Assembly (NCBI GenBank): GCA_039025235.1
Contig: JBCCOS010000004.1
Span: forward strand, 124,001 to 188,000
Source: MED-G105 sp039025235
GTDB taxonomy: Bacteria > Pseudomonadota > Alphaproteobacteria > Caulobacterales > Parvularculaceae
Length of the DNA stretch: 64,000 bases
Reading direction: 5' to 3'
A model generated the notes under the pieces. It ran no database searches. It was not told the origin of the DNA and saw only the letters and a list, made by a program, of their open reading frames with translations. Numbering within the stretch: position 1 is the stretch's first letter; each line of letters begins with the position of its first letter. The position numbers were made by a program, and so were the translations under genes. Below, piece after piece: positions 53,514 through 61,711 of this stretch.

Positions 53514-55636
53514 GAATGTATGAAGAGTATTTCAATTTTTCGGGTCAACCTTTTAAGCTAAATCCTGACCCGAAATTCTTTTATGGCAGCCAAAGCCACA
53601 ATAAAGCGATGGCATACCTTCATTACGGCCTTCGCCAAAGTGAAGGGTTTATCGTCATTACGGGAGAAATCGGCGCTGGTAAATCAATGCTGATCAGTCA
53701 TCTCTTGGATCAGATAGACCGATCAAATGTCATCGCCGCGGATCTGATAACCCCAAACCTAAAGCGCGAAGACTTGCTTGCGCATATCTTGTCGGCTTAT
53801 CGGATTGAACCTGCGGGTACCGGTCCAACGGCAGAGATCGAAGCCTTTGAAGACTATCTTTTCGATCAAATGAACCGGGGTCGACGCGTACTTCTTATCG
53901 TCGACGAGGCGCAAAACCTTCCTGCTGATACACTTGAAGAACTACGTGTGCTGTCTAATCTCGATTATGATGGCACACCATTATTCCAAGTATTTTTGGT
54001 GGGGCAACCAGAATTCAAAAGAATTATTGGTGGTGACGGCATGGAGCAATTGCGCCAAAGGATCATCGCTTCCTATCATCTTGAATCTCTCGATTCGACT
54101 GAAACCCGGGCTTATATCGAACATAGACTACGGGTTGTTGGATGGACCGACCGTCCTTTAGTCTCTGAAGAAGCCTATGCCCTTGTGCACGAGGCCGCTC
54201 GCGGTATTCCAAGAAATATCAATAAGCTTTTTAATCGACTTCTCTTCTTTTGTGCGCTCGAAAAATGCGACACGATTTCCGGTGATATTGTACGTACCGT
54301 GATAGAAGACCTTGCTGCTGAAGACGTCTCTGGCAATCCAATGATACTCGGTGAGAAAAACGACGCGGACGACGGTCTAGTTGATACTGAAAAGCCGATA
54401 GGCGATTCCACTGAACGCATTGAAGCAGAAGTTCAATCTTCAGAGTTGTCACAGACGGAAAGTGTTACTGTTCAAGACGGGCAAGAAACTCTATCCGCTT
54501 CAAAAGTGGCGCTTGATGATGATGTTCATAATCCTCAGAAGGATAACATCAGCAAACGCGTGGAAACGCTTCCGCCACCTGTTGTCGTGAATGGTGCGGC
54601 ATCAGACGATTTGAATGATGAGTATGCTGAGAATGCTATTGACGATAACACCAGCACTGATGGTCCGGTTCTTCGGCTTGTTTCGGATAATGATGATGAT
54701 GCCCTTGGGCAGAACTCCGACACACTAACGGCCACGGATGATGGTCTTTTGTCTGACCCATTTGAGTTGGCTGGCCCATTTGAGTTGGCTGACGACGTTA
54801 CCGAAGAGCCGTTAAATGAACAAACTGCATTGGTAACGGATCCTGAAATAGACGCCGAAATTACATCTGAGGATTCTAGCAGTATGCTCAATGAAGAAAG
54901 TGTGTCAGTGGGGGACAAACAGATGCGCGCAATACCAACTAATAATGATAGCAATTCTACACCCGTTATTGCTCAATCGAGGGATCATAAAACAGGGGCG
55001 TCAAATGATGACGCTGACACGATTGAAGAAAGCAATGGTGCATCAGTTGTAGGGCCAGATTTGAGTGATGCTAATACAACCGGGCCATCGACGGTACCAT
55101 CGCAGGCACCAATGAGCGTGCTTGACCGTTTGCGCGCCAACAAACAGCAGCCTTACGTGAATGCAAGATCAGATAAGCCATCAGACGACGGGGCAGCAAA
55201 GGCGGCTCGTGAGGTAAGCCAAGCAACAATTAACGACGTTGCCGAGGCGATTGCAAAAGCTTCGTCTGAGACGGCAACGTCAATTCCGTCAGGCAACGCC
55301 GCACTCGTTACTGACGCGGACCGACATGTTGAAGACGATCCGATCGCCCAAGAAGCTGCGATTGATGAGGCTATTATTGGTGCTTTTGTCGATGCGCCTC
55401 TTGAAACCATCGACTCAGACCAGCACAGAGTAAGTGTTGAGCGTTGGCGGGTGGCATTAGCCCGGACCGCTGCATCGACCCGCCAGGACTTAACGGAAGC
55501 GCAAACTTTGGCCGACCGACTACGGGAACGCCTTGGCGAGTATTCGAGCCGTGAGCAGGAGACGCGAAAGAAAGTGACTGCGAGCCTTTCGCGTGCTGAA
55601 GCTGTTCTTGCTGAATTGCGCGATAGCTGGAAGTAA
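53510..55636 (+). CDS. ExeA-like secretion ATPase (XrtA-associated, TIGR03015) with long acidic tail
   Basis: The first 270 residues are an AAA ATPase of the ExeA/GspA type. It starts MYEEYFNFSGQPFKLNPDPKF and has Walker A TGEIGAGKSMLI (about 50-61), Walker B VLLIVDEAQNL (about 128-138) and the arginine-rich sensor GIPRNINKLFNRLL. From residue 280 to 640 there is a very acidic, low-complexity stretch rich in Asp, Ser, Thr and Glu, containing a repeat PFELAGPFELAD. The last 65 residues look like a coiled coil (SVERWRVALARTAAS ... AEAVLAELRDSWK). Family members are usually about 270-350 residues, so the 370-residue extension is unusual. Confidence 0.9.
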   Translation: MRMYEEYFNFSGQPFKLNPDPKFFYGSQSHNKAMAYLHYGLRQSEGFIVITGEIGAGKSMLISHLLDQIDRSNVIAADLITPNLKREDLLAHILSAYRIEPAGTGPTAEIEAFEDYLFDQMNRGRRVLLIVDEAQNLPADTLEELRVLSNLDYDGTPLFQVFLVGQPEFKRIIGGDGMEQLRQRIIASYHLESLDSTETRAYIEHRLRVVGWTDRPLVSEEAYALVHEAARGIPRNINKLFNRLLFFCALEKCDTISGDIVRTVIEDLAAEDVSGNPMILGEKNDADDGLVDTEKPIGDSTERIEAEVQSSELSQTESVTVQDGQETLSASKVALDDDVHNPQKDNISKRVETLPPPVVVNGAASDDLNDEYAENAIDDNTSTDGPVLRLVSDNDDDALGQNSDTLTATDDGLLSDPFELAGPFELADDVTEEPLNEQTALVTDPEIDAEITSEDSSSMLNEESVSVGDKQMRAIPTNNDSNSTPVIAQSRDHKTGASNDDADTIEESNGASVVGPDLSDANTTGPSTVPSQAPMSVLDRLRANKQQPYVNARSDKPSDDGAAKAAREVSQATINDVAEAIAKASSETATSIPSGNAALVTDADRHVEDDPIAQEAAIDEAIIGAFVDAPLETIDSDQHRVSVERWRVALARTAASTRQDLTEAQTLADRLRERLGEYSSREQETRKKVTASLSRAEAVLAELRDSWK
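54758..54793 (+). repeat. 18-base direct repeat in the ATPase tail
   Basis: CCATTTGAGTTGGCTGGC is followed directly by CCATTTGAGTTGGCTGAC (one mismatch), encoding PFELAGPFELAD. It is in frame and looks like a recent slippage duplication in the acidic region. Confidence 0.85.
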
Positions 55637-55708
55637 GATCAAGTGCCGCATTGTTCATACTGTATTCATTAAGATGACGTTACTTGGGAATACTTTCGTG
55701 ATGGCAAG

Positions 55709-56689
55709 ATGAACGTAGTACCCACAAAACAGTTTCCGCCCCTAGAGCGCTTCGCCGATAAAAGTGATCGGTTATCGGCAAAGGAAGCGCGACCCAACAA
55801 GGATTTAGAGCGGCGTTCCGATTCCATCGGAACGCAAAAAGCTCTAGCGGACAATATCCATAACCGTTACGGAATGTCCGTCGACGTCGAGGATTATTTT
55901 CAAGTTTGGGCCTTCTCTGACCAAATTCCTCAGGGTAAATGGGATCAGTTTCAATCACGTGTTGAACAGTCAACGCACGGCTGCTTAGATCTTTTTGATG
56001 AGACATCCGTGAAGGCCACCTTTTTCACTTTAGGTTGGGTTGCTGAACGATTTCCTGGCCTCGTTAAAGAGATTGTTGAGCGTGGGCATGAAATTGCCAG
56101 TCATGGCTATGATCATTCCAAAGTCTTTAATCAATCGGCAGAAGCATTTAAAGCAGATGTCTTGAAAACGAAGTCGATCCTTGAGCAGATTTCTGGCGTC
56201 CAAGTCAAAGGCTACCGAGCTGCTGGCTTTTCAATCGATGCCCGAACGCCGTGGGCGCATGAAGTATTATTGGAAACGGGACATCTTTATTCATCAAGTA
56301 GCCACCCGATTTCCCATGATCATTATGGCGACCCCAAAGCGGAACAAGTCCCGCATAGAAAGTCAGGTATGATCGAAGCACCTGTTGCGACGACGACGGT
56401 GTTTCGCCGTCGCGTGAGTTGTGCTGGCGGTGGATGGTTTAGGCTCTTACCCTACGAGATTTCTAGTCGGCTCATTAAACGGGCATCCAGTGAGTTAGAC
56501 GGGCCGGTTATCTTTTACTTCCATCCTTGGGAAATAGACCCTCAACAACCGCGTATCGCACAAGCTTCTTTGAAATCAAAAGTCCGTCATTATACAAATT
56601 TAAGTTCTATGCGGCCAAAACTACTAAAATTGCTGAAAACCTATCCTTGGGGGCGTATCGACCAAACGCTGAGGCTATATCCGCAATGA
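55709..56689 (+). CDS. Polysaccharide deacetylase of exosortase-type clusters (TIGR03006)
   Basis: This NodB-type deacetylase would remove acetyl groups from the exopolysaccharide. The conserved protein begins GMSVDVEDYFQVWAFS at codon 54, and the metal site is HEIASHGYDHSKVF. YRAAGFSIDARTPW and the C-terminal FYFHPWEIDPQQPRI (DUF3473) follow. The longest frame starts at 55709 (326 residues), but codons 12-46 are encoded by a palindromic repeat element; the next start in frame is the ATG at 55873 (272 residues), right at the conserved core. I cannot say which is used. No signal peptide is seen. Confidence 0.9.
   Translation: MNVVPTKQFPPLERFADKSDRLSAKEARPNKDLERRSDSIGTQKALADNIHNRYGMSVDVEDYFQVWAFSDQIPQGKWDQFQSRVEQSTHGCLDLFDETSVKATFFTLGWVAERFPGLVKEIVERGHEIASHGYDHSKVFNQSAEAFKADVLKTKSILEQISGVQVKGYRAAGFSIDARTPWAHEVLLETGHLYSSSSHPISHDHYGDPKAEQVPHRKSGMIEAPVATTTVFRRRVSCAGGGWFRLLPYEISSRLIKRASSELDGPVIFYFHPWEIDPQQPRIAQASLKSKVRHYTNLSSMRPKLLKLLKTYPWGRIDQTLRLYPQ
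55743..55847 (+). repeat. Bipartite palindromic element, copy F, in frame in the deacetylase ORF
   Basis: Hairpin 1 pairs GCGCTTC (55747-55753) with GAAGCGC (55784-55790), enclosing CCGATAA/TTATCGG (55755-55761, 55772-55778). Hairpin 2 pairs TAGAGC (55806-55811) with GCTCTA (55841-55846), enclosing GTTCCGAT/ATCGGAAC (55815-55822, 55826-55833). Stem lengths, nesting and spacing match copy A, but the stem bases differ on both sides together, as expected for a conserved structure. The frame stays open through it. Confidence 0.85.
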
Positions 56690-56735
56690 GTGTATCGGGT
56701 ACGACGTTCCAGAATCTTCTAAGGTGTCTTTTTCA

Positions 56736-57881
56736 ATGAATATTGTTCGCGAAATATCACCGCATTCGACTGAAGTGATTGAAGGGCCTTTAACGGGTTC
56801 GCACGCCAGTGCTTGGGATGCTTTCGTCGCGGACCACAAAGCAGCGACGCTGTTTCACGACCGTCGGTGGGGCGACGTAATCTTTCAGACATATCGGTAT
56901 CAACCAATTTATATCCTCATTTATCGCGATTTGGTTTTTGCGGACGGTATAACGTCGACAAAAAAGACACCCCAGGTCGAAAAAACGCTTGTTGGAGGAC
57001 TGCAGCTCATCGCAGTGCGCAGCCCTCTTCTTGGTCATTCTTTGATCAGTACAGCGTTTACAATTGGTGGCGGTCCGCTTGCCACTGATGATACGGTCTT
57101 AAGAACGATCATCAACGCGGCAAAGGATAAAGGCCAGGCAATGGGCGCTCGCTATGTTGAATTTCGTGATGACGTATCGGTTGATGGTGATCTAAATGTA
57201 GACCTCGGCTTATCACCGAAAAAAGACGTATACGTAAATTTTAAACGTCAATTGGAAGAGACAGACGACCAGGAGATGCTTGCAATTCCCCGTCGACGCC
57301 GGGCCGAAGTGCGCAAAGGGCTCAGAATGTTGGAAGGGGGTAATGTCTGCGTCGACCATGATGCAGACTTGAAAGTTTTTTATGATCTCTATGCCGCTTC
57401 CTTACACCGTCTTGGGACGCCAGTTTTTAGTTGTAAGTTTTTGAGTGCATTGAAATCGGCATTTAACGAGCAGCTATTTTTCTCTATCGTTGCTGTTGAT
57501 AGCGAACCAGTCTACGGATTAGCAACATTTAGGTTTCGGGACCAGGTTATGCCTTATTATATGGGAGCGAGTAGCACGGCACGTCAAACAAATGCATCTG
57601 ATTTAGCGATCTTTTCTCTAATGCAGCATGGCAGGTCATTAGGGGTAGGGACGTTTGATTTTGGCCGAAGTAAAGCTGGTTCGACGAATGCTTTATACAA
57701 AAAGACATGGGGCTTTAGTGCCGAACCGTTGACCTATCAATATGCGCTATTAAACGGTAATGGTCTTCCCAATGTTAATCCGAACAATCCGAAATTTTCT
57801 TTAGCAACGCGCGCGTGGACGAAGCTTCCACCATTTGTTGCAAACCAATTGGGCCCGATCCTGGCCCGTAACTTTGCCTGA
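56736..57881 (+). CDS. FemAB-like aminoacyl/acyltransferase (TIGR03019 type)
   Basis: A 381-residue member of the FemAB/GNAT-like group, found in XrtA-type clusters and thought to modify the polysaccharide or a carrier, though its reaction is unknown. I use the ATG at 56736, with AAGGTG upstream; a GTG at 56724 is in frame. Recognisable blocks are WDAFVADHKAATLFHDRRWGD near the start, the double acyltransferase fold, FYDLYAASLHRLGTPVF in the second half and MPYYMGASSTARQTNASDL. YEFGRSK-like FDFGRSKAGS is a strong family signature. It sits 46 bases after the deacetylase. Confidence 0.9.
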   Translation: MNIVREISPHSTEVIEGPLTGSHASAWDAFVADHKAATLFHDRRWGDVIFQTYRYQPIYILIYRDLVFADGITSTKKTPQVEKTLVGGLQLIAVRSPLLGHSLISTAFTIGGGPLATDDTVLRTIINAAKDKGQAMGARYVEFRDDVSVDGDLNVDLGLSPKKDVYVNFKRQLEETDDQEMLAIPRRRRAEVRKGLRMLEGGNVCVDHDADLKVFYDLYAASLHRLGTPVFSCKFLSALKSAFNEQLFFSIVAVDSEPVYGLATFRFRDQVMPYYMGASSTARQTNASDLAIFSLMQHGRSLGVGTFDFGRSKAGSTNALYKKTWGFSAEPLTYQYALLNGNGLPNVNPNNPKFSLATRAWTKLPPFVANQLGPILARNFA

Positions 57882-57917
57882 TTAGGGAACCAGCGTTTAA
57901 GTGACGACAGGTCAGCT

Positions 57918-59195
57918 GTGAACGACGAAACGCCAGAAAAAACAATCCACAAAAATGACGCTCTTTTTGTCTGTCATCGGATTCCTTATCCCCCTAACAA
58001 AGGCGACAAGATTCGTTCCTGGCAGATACTAAATTGGCTATCGACTAAATTTAATGTTCACTTGGCTGCATTTGTCGATGACCCGGACGATTTTCAGCAT
58101 GAATATGTGCTTTCGCAGGTGGCCGCATCCGTTAAGCTGGTTCCACTCGATCCATTGACGTCAAAAATTAAAAGCGCGTCTGGTTTCCTTAGAGGGGAGC
58201 CATTGTCTATTTCCTTTTATCGAGACCGACGAATGGCTGACGCCGTTGCAGAGATTCGACAGCATCCAATCCAATTGGAGATGGCGTTCTCGTCGACCAT
58301 GGCGCAATATATTAAAACGCCGTCGTCCCAAAAAAGTGTTCGCATTATCGACTTTTGCGATGCAGACAGTGAAAAATGGTCAGCGTACGCTCAGCAGAAG
58401 AGGTGGCCTTTATCCTTCGTTTATCGGCGTGAGGGGGCGCTTCTACAAGAAGCCGAGTTAGAGATTGCAAACTGGGCGGATCATTCCTTTGCCATTAGTC
58501 CGCAAGAGGCGATTGTTCTCGGGCGAGGGGTCGTTGATTTTGACTGGTTTGCAAATGGTGTTGATACGGAGTACTTTTCAATGGACGCGACCATTGACCA
58601 AAGGGCGGCGGCGGGGGCCACACCGTCAGACGTGATTTTTACCGGCGCGATGGACTATTGGGCAAATATTGATGCCGTCTTGTGGTTTGTCGAAGGCGTC
58701 TGGCCGATTGTGAAGGCTCAAGCGCCTGGTGCTACTTTTTCTATTGTAGGGGCAAAGCCTGATCCACGTATTTTAGCGCTTGATGGCCACAATGGGGTGA
58801 GTGTCGTCGGTTCTGTACCTGATATGCGACCTTGGTTGGCGAATGCCAAAATAGCGGTGGCACCCATGCGTATCGCCAGAGGGGTTCAAAATAAAGTTTT
58901 AGAAGCGATGGCAATGAGCCGTCCGGTCGTTCTCACACCCAACGCCGCGGCTGGAATTGACGCACAAGACGGCGAGGCGGTTCTTGTTCGTTCGGATATT
59001 ATAGGCTTCGCTGACACCATCGTTGGCTTATTGCTTGATGACGGGTATCGACAAAATTTGGGATCTCGAGCGCGCAAGTGTGTTGCGAACAAGTATCAAT
59101 GGTCAGTATGTTTTAAGCGGCTGGAAGCAGCAGTGTCCGACACTATTGCTCGTCATTTGAGCGAAATTTCAACCGCTCATCCCTCTGATCGATAA
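57918..59195 (+). CDS. Glycosyltransferase of exosortase-type clusters (TIGR03087)
   Basis: A GT-B glycosyltransferase of family 4, 425 residues with no signal peptide. It starts LFVCHRIPYPPNKGDKIRSW, which is the characteristic opening of this subfamily. The second domain has VIFTGAMDYWANIDAVLWF, VVGSVPDMRPWLANAKIAVAPMRIARG and the nucleotide-sugar EAMAMSRPVVLTPNAAAGI. A GTG start at 57918 is used. In most XrtA loci the exosortase gene comes next; here a small unrelated membrane protein gene and then hemF follow. Confidence 0.92.
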   Translation: MNDETPEKTIHKNDALFVCHRIPYPPNKGDKIRSWQILNWLSTKFNVHLAAFVDDPDDFQHEYVLSQVAASVKLVPLDPLTSKIKSASGFLRGEPLSISFYRDRRMADAVAEIRQHPIQLEMAFSSTMAQYIKTPSSQKSVRIIDFCDADSEKWSAYAQQKRWPLSFVYRREGALLQEAELEIANWADHSFAISPQEAIVLGRGVVDFDWFANGVDTEYFSMDATIDQRAAAGATPSDVIFTGAMDYWANIDAVLWFVEGVWPIVKAQAPGATFSIVGAKPDPRILALDGHNGVSVVGSVPDMRPWLANAKIAVAPMRIARGVQNKVLEAMAMSRPVVLTPNAAAGIDAQDGEAVLVRSDIIGFADTIVGLLLDDGYRQNLGSRARKCVANKYQWSVCFKRLEAAVSDTIARHLSEISTAHPSDR

Positions 59196-59327
59196 CAGGA
59201 ATCTTGGCAAGATCCCGAAAAACCTAAAATTTCCCTAGGTTTTCCCAATCTGGAACACAAACTTGGCAGCGGCGCCTTAATTCGTTAGTGTAGACAGGTC
59301 TTTAGATCAAAACCAATGGGGATTGGT

Positions 59328-59798
59328 ATGGTTCGAATAATCTTGCCGTTAGCGGTGATCGCCGTTTTGTTATTCACGCCTATTTTCTCAGGCGAACCAA
59401 CGACAGTTGGTGGAATTGATAAGCCAAATGTCGTCACCGGCAACGACTATGTTGGAAATACTGTAAGCTGTTGGATTGGCGGAACATATTCTATCGCCGA
59501 GGATTGCGCTCCCGAGGGCGGTAAGCTGGGACTGGCAATCTTTGGGGCCATTTTCGTTTCTGCGGTTGCTGCTGTTCTTGGTGTATTAGGGCTCCTTCCA
59601 CTCATCGGCAGGTTAACGAGCATGGTAACCACCGTTGCTGGTGTGGCTGTGATTGCAGCGATGGGATTTTATATCATGACCGCAATGGGCGGCGATGATG
59701 CTGGCGGAATCAATAGTATTGCCTGGGGGTCCTATCTCGCTGGTGGTGGTGGGCTCCTGACGCTCATTTCTGGTCTATCTGGAATGCGCGGTCGTTAA
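59328..59798 (+). CDS. Small polytopic membrane protein, unknown
   Basis: I do not recognise this protein. The ATG at 59328 follows GGGG at good spacing and gives 156 residues; an ATG at 59316 is in frame. There is a hydrophobic N-terminal segment (signal or membrane, about 2-20), a periplasmic loop with two cysteines (VSCWIGG and EDCAPEG), and then three further membrane helices (about 70-90, 95-115, 130-148) rich in Gly and Ala. It is too short and lacks the catalytic Cys/Arg/His pattern of exosortases. A good terminator follows. Its link to the polysaccharide cluster is only by position. Confidence 0.75.
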   Translation: MVRIILPLAVIAVLLFTPIFSGEPTTVGGIDKPNVVTGNDYVGNTVSCWIGGTYSIAEDCAPEGGKLGLAIFGAIFVSAVAAVLGVLGLLPLIGRLTSMVTTVAGVAVIAAMGFYIMTAMGGDDAGGINSIAWGSYLAGGGGLLTLISGLSGMRGR

Positions 59799-59823
59799 AT
59801 CAGACGCAAATAATCTTCAATTT

Positions 59824-59858
59824 AAAAAGCCCTTTCGCCTTGAGGAAGCGCTTTTTTT
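59824..59858 (+). terminator. Rho-independent terminator after the small membrane protein gene
   Basis: AAAAAGC and GCTTTTT pair, extended by CTTTC with GGAAG past one mismatch, with the stem's T side continuing into seven T residues. It marks the end of the exopolysaccharide transcript on the plus strand. Confidence 0.75.
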
Positions 59859-59902
59859 GTCGGTTGGCATTTGAATATGTCGCGATGCGAAAACGTCAAA
59901 CC

Positions 59903-60007
59903 TTAAAGCCTTTCTAAGCCCAGGGTGTACGGTTGGCGTTAAGGAAATGCGTAAAATAAATACTTTAAAGCGCCGTTCTGATTCCAATTGAATCGGAGGC
60001 GCTTTAA
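59903..60007 (+). repeat. Bipartite palindromic element, copy C
   Basis: Hairpin 2 is perfect: AAAGCGCC (59967-59974) with GGCGCTTT (59998-60005), enclosing TGATTC/GAATCGG. Hairpin 1 is partly eroded (AGCCTTTC against GGAAATGC, 59908-59915 and 59943-59950). The ends are CCTTAAAG and CTTTAAGG, so the whole unit has inverted termini. The right end holds the TAA stop of hemF on the minus strand (60004-60006). Confidence 0.9.
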
Positions 60008-60888
60008 GGCCACTTCGCAAGTGGTGGCAGCGAGGACAGGATAGCGTCGACGTTACCACCCGTTTTTAAGCCGAAGGTTGTTCCTCTATCATATAGGAGA
60101 TTGTATTCAGCGTATCGACCGCGTTGAAAATATTGTTTTTCCTGGTCATCTTCATTCCATGGCTGATGCATCCGTTTTTCGACCAAAGGGAAATAGGCAT
60201 CAAGAAACGCCCGGCCGACGTCCTGCGTGAATGCAAAATCCGCGTCCCAATCGCCTGAATTCAGACGATCATAAAAAATTCCGCCGACGCCGCGAGGTTC
60301 TTTGCGATGTGGGAGGTAGAAATATCGGTCGCACCATTCTTTAAATTTAGTGAAATAGTCTGGATCGTGACGATCGCATGCTGAGCGATAGACGGCGTGA
60401 AACGCTTGAGCGTCCTCATGGTCCTGACTGCGATATTCTGGCAGCATTGGATTAAGGTCGCCGCCGCCGCCAAACCACGTTTCCTGAGTTACGATCATGC
60501 GCGTGTTCATATGCGCCGCTGGGACATGGGGGTTCCTTGTGTGGGCAATCAATGAAACACCGCACGCCCAAAAACGTGGATCTTCCGAAGCGCCAGGAAT
60601 TTCGTTACGAAATTCTTCAGAAAACTCTCCATGCACTTCCGAAAAATGAACACCGACCTTTTCAAAAACACGACCATGTAGCATGCCCATATTGCCACCA
60701 CCTTGATCGGGTTCATCAGCCTTGGCGCGCTTCCAGAGCGTTTGCTCAAAGGTTGCAGCAGGCATATGATTATAAGCGTCACCTCCAATGGCTTCGATCT
60801 TTTCAAAGGCAGCGATCAGTTGTTGTTGAAGGTTTGCAAACCAATCCGCTGCAACGCGTTTGTTTTCTTTCGATGGTTCTAAGCTCAC
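60004..60888 (-). CDS. hemF: Oxygen-dependent coproporphyrinogen III oxidase
   Basis: HemF oxidatively decarboxylates coproporphyrinogen III to protoporphyrinogen IX for heme synthesis, using oxygen. The 294 residues hold the family blocks FSEVHGEFSEEFRNEIPG, NPHVPAAHMNTRMIV, TWFGGGGDLNPMLPE, FYLPHRKEPRGVGGIFYD and the late EYNLLYDRGTTFGLKTGGN. The start is a GTG at 60888. The TAA stop lies in palindromic element C. It lies beside trmL on the same strand and near petABC, a usual alphaproteobacterial grouping. Confidence 0.97.
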   Translation of the reverse strand: MSLEPSKENKRVAADWFANLQQQLIAAFEKIEAIGGDAYNHMPAATFEQTLWKRAKADEPDQGGGNMGMLHGRVFEKVGVHFSEVHGEFSEEFRNEIPGASEDPRFWACGVSLIAHTRNPHVPAAHMNTRMIVTQETWFGGGGDLNPMLPEYRSQDHEDAQAFHAVYRSACDRHDPDYFTKFKEWCDRYFYLPHRKEPRGVGGIFYDRLNSGDWDADFAFTQDVGRAFLDAYFPLVEKRMHQPWNEDDQEKQYFQRGRYAEYNLLYDRGTTFGLKTGGNVDAILSSLPPLAKWP

Positions 60889-60984
60889 GTTGTTCTCGTG
60901 CTCCTGGTCTCACGGGCTATGACATTTATGGCTTTCTATAAAAGTTGGAAATTCTACTTTGGTCTTAGGTTTTAAAACGATATC

Positions 60985-61443
60985 TTAGCCCTCATCAAAG
61001 CCGCATTGTCGTCTCATTTCGGAAAGTGCAATGGCGGCGGCGACGGAAACATTCAGTGAGCGGGCTTTTGAGGACATCTCAATGCGAACTGATGCGTTCG
61101 CTGAGTTCCGTACGCTATCTGGAACGCCAGCGCTTTCCTGTCCAACAATAATCCAATCCTCTTTGTTAAACGAAAAATCCGTCATTTTCTGGTTTGCTTT
61201 GGTTGTTATCAAAATTAATCGAGCGTTTTCTTTCTGACGGTGGGTTTCAAATGCACGCCAGCTCCGGTGGAATCTTGGTTGAGCGAGTAAACCATAATCC
61301 ATTGCCACGCGTGAAAAGGTTTTCGCATTGAGGGGGAAACCACAGGGTTCAATAATGTCTAATCCAGCATCAAAACACGCAGCCGCGCGCGTTGCGGCAC
61401 CAGCATTTTGAGCAATTTCGGGTTGATATAGAACGAGACGCAT
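60985..61443 (-). CDS. trmL: tRNA (cytidine/uridine-34 2'-O)-methyltransferase TrmL
   Basis: TrmL methylates the wobble ribose of certain leucine tRNAs with S-adenosylmethionine. I use the ATG at 61443 (152 residues), which gives the standard start MRLVLYQPEIAQNAGAATRA; a GTG at 61449 is an alternative. The SPOUT knot is visible in the C-terminal part: WIIVGQESAGVPDSVRN and VRIEMSSKARSLNVSVAAAIAL. The length fits the family. It is transcribed toward hemF with 97 bases between and is divergent from petA. Confidence 0.93.
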   Translation of the reverse strand: MRLVLYQPEIAQNAGAATRAAACFDAGLDIIEPCGFPLNAKTFSRVAMDYGLLAQPRFHRSWRAFETHRQKENARLILITTKANQKMTDFSFNKEDWIIVGQESAGVPDSVRNSANASVRIEMSSKARSLNVSVAAAIALSEMRRQCGFDEG

Positions 61444-61676
61444 TCTCACCTATGAAAGGTTTTTCCAATCGCTTGTCTATCGCGAAACGATCGTTCACAA
61501 AAAAAGCAAGACCGCGTCGTTTTGTCGATAGTTGGATTGATTGAGTAAAAACGCATTTCCATACGCATTTCAGAAGTTTTTTCTGCTTATATTGACAAAA
61601 AGCGACGGTCAGCCGCATGGGTGATTAAGCGTTTTTGAGTATGTATCCGTATAACACGATAACCATATTGCGTGTC

Positions 61677-61685
61677 TGCTATAAT
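61677..61685 (+). promoter_or_regulatory. Candidate extended -10 promoter for petABC
   Basis: TGCTATAAT gives a perfect TATAAT (61680-61685) with the extended TGn motif, 26 bases before the petA ATG and upstream of its GGAGGT ribosome-binding site. The -35 position (CGATAA) is weak, which an extended -10 can tolerate. Confidence 0.45.
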
Positions 61686-61711
61686 AACTGGAAGGTTGGA
61701 GGTAAGCACGA

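Noticed and set aside
59316..59798. Small membrane protein as a degenerate exosortase
   Set aside because: It is far too short and shows none of the catalytic Cys, Arg or His context of exosortases.
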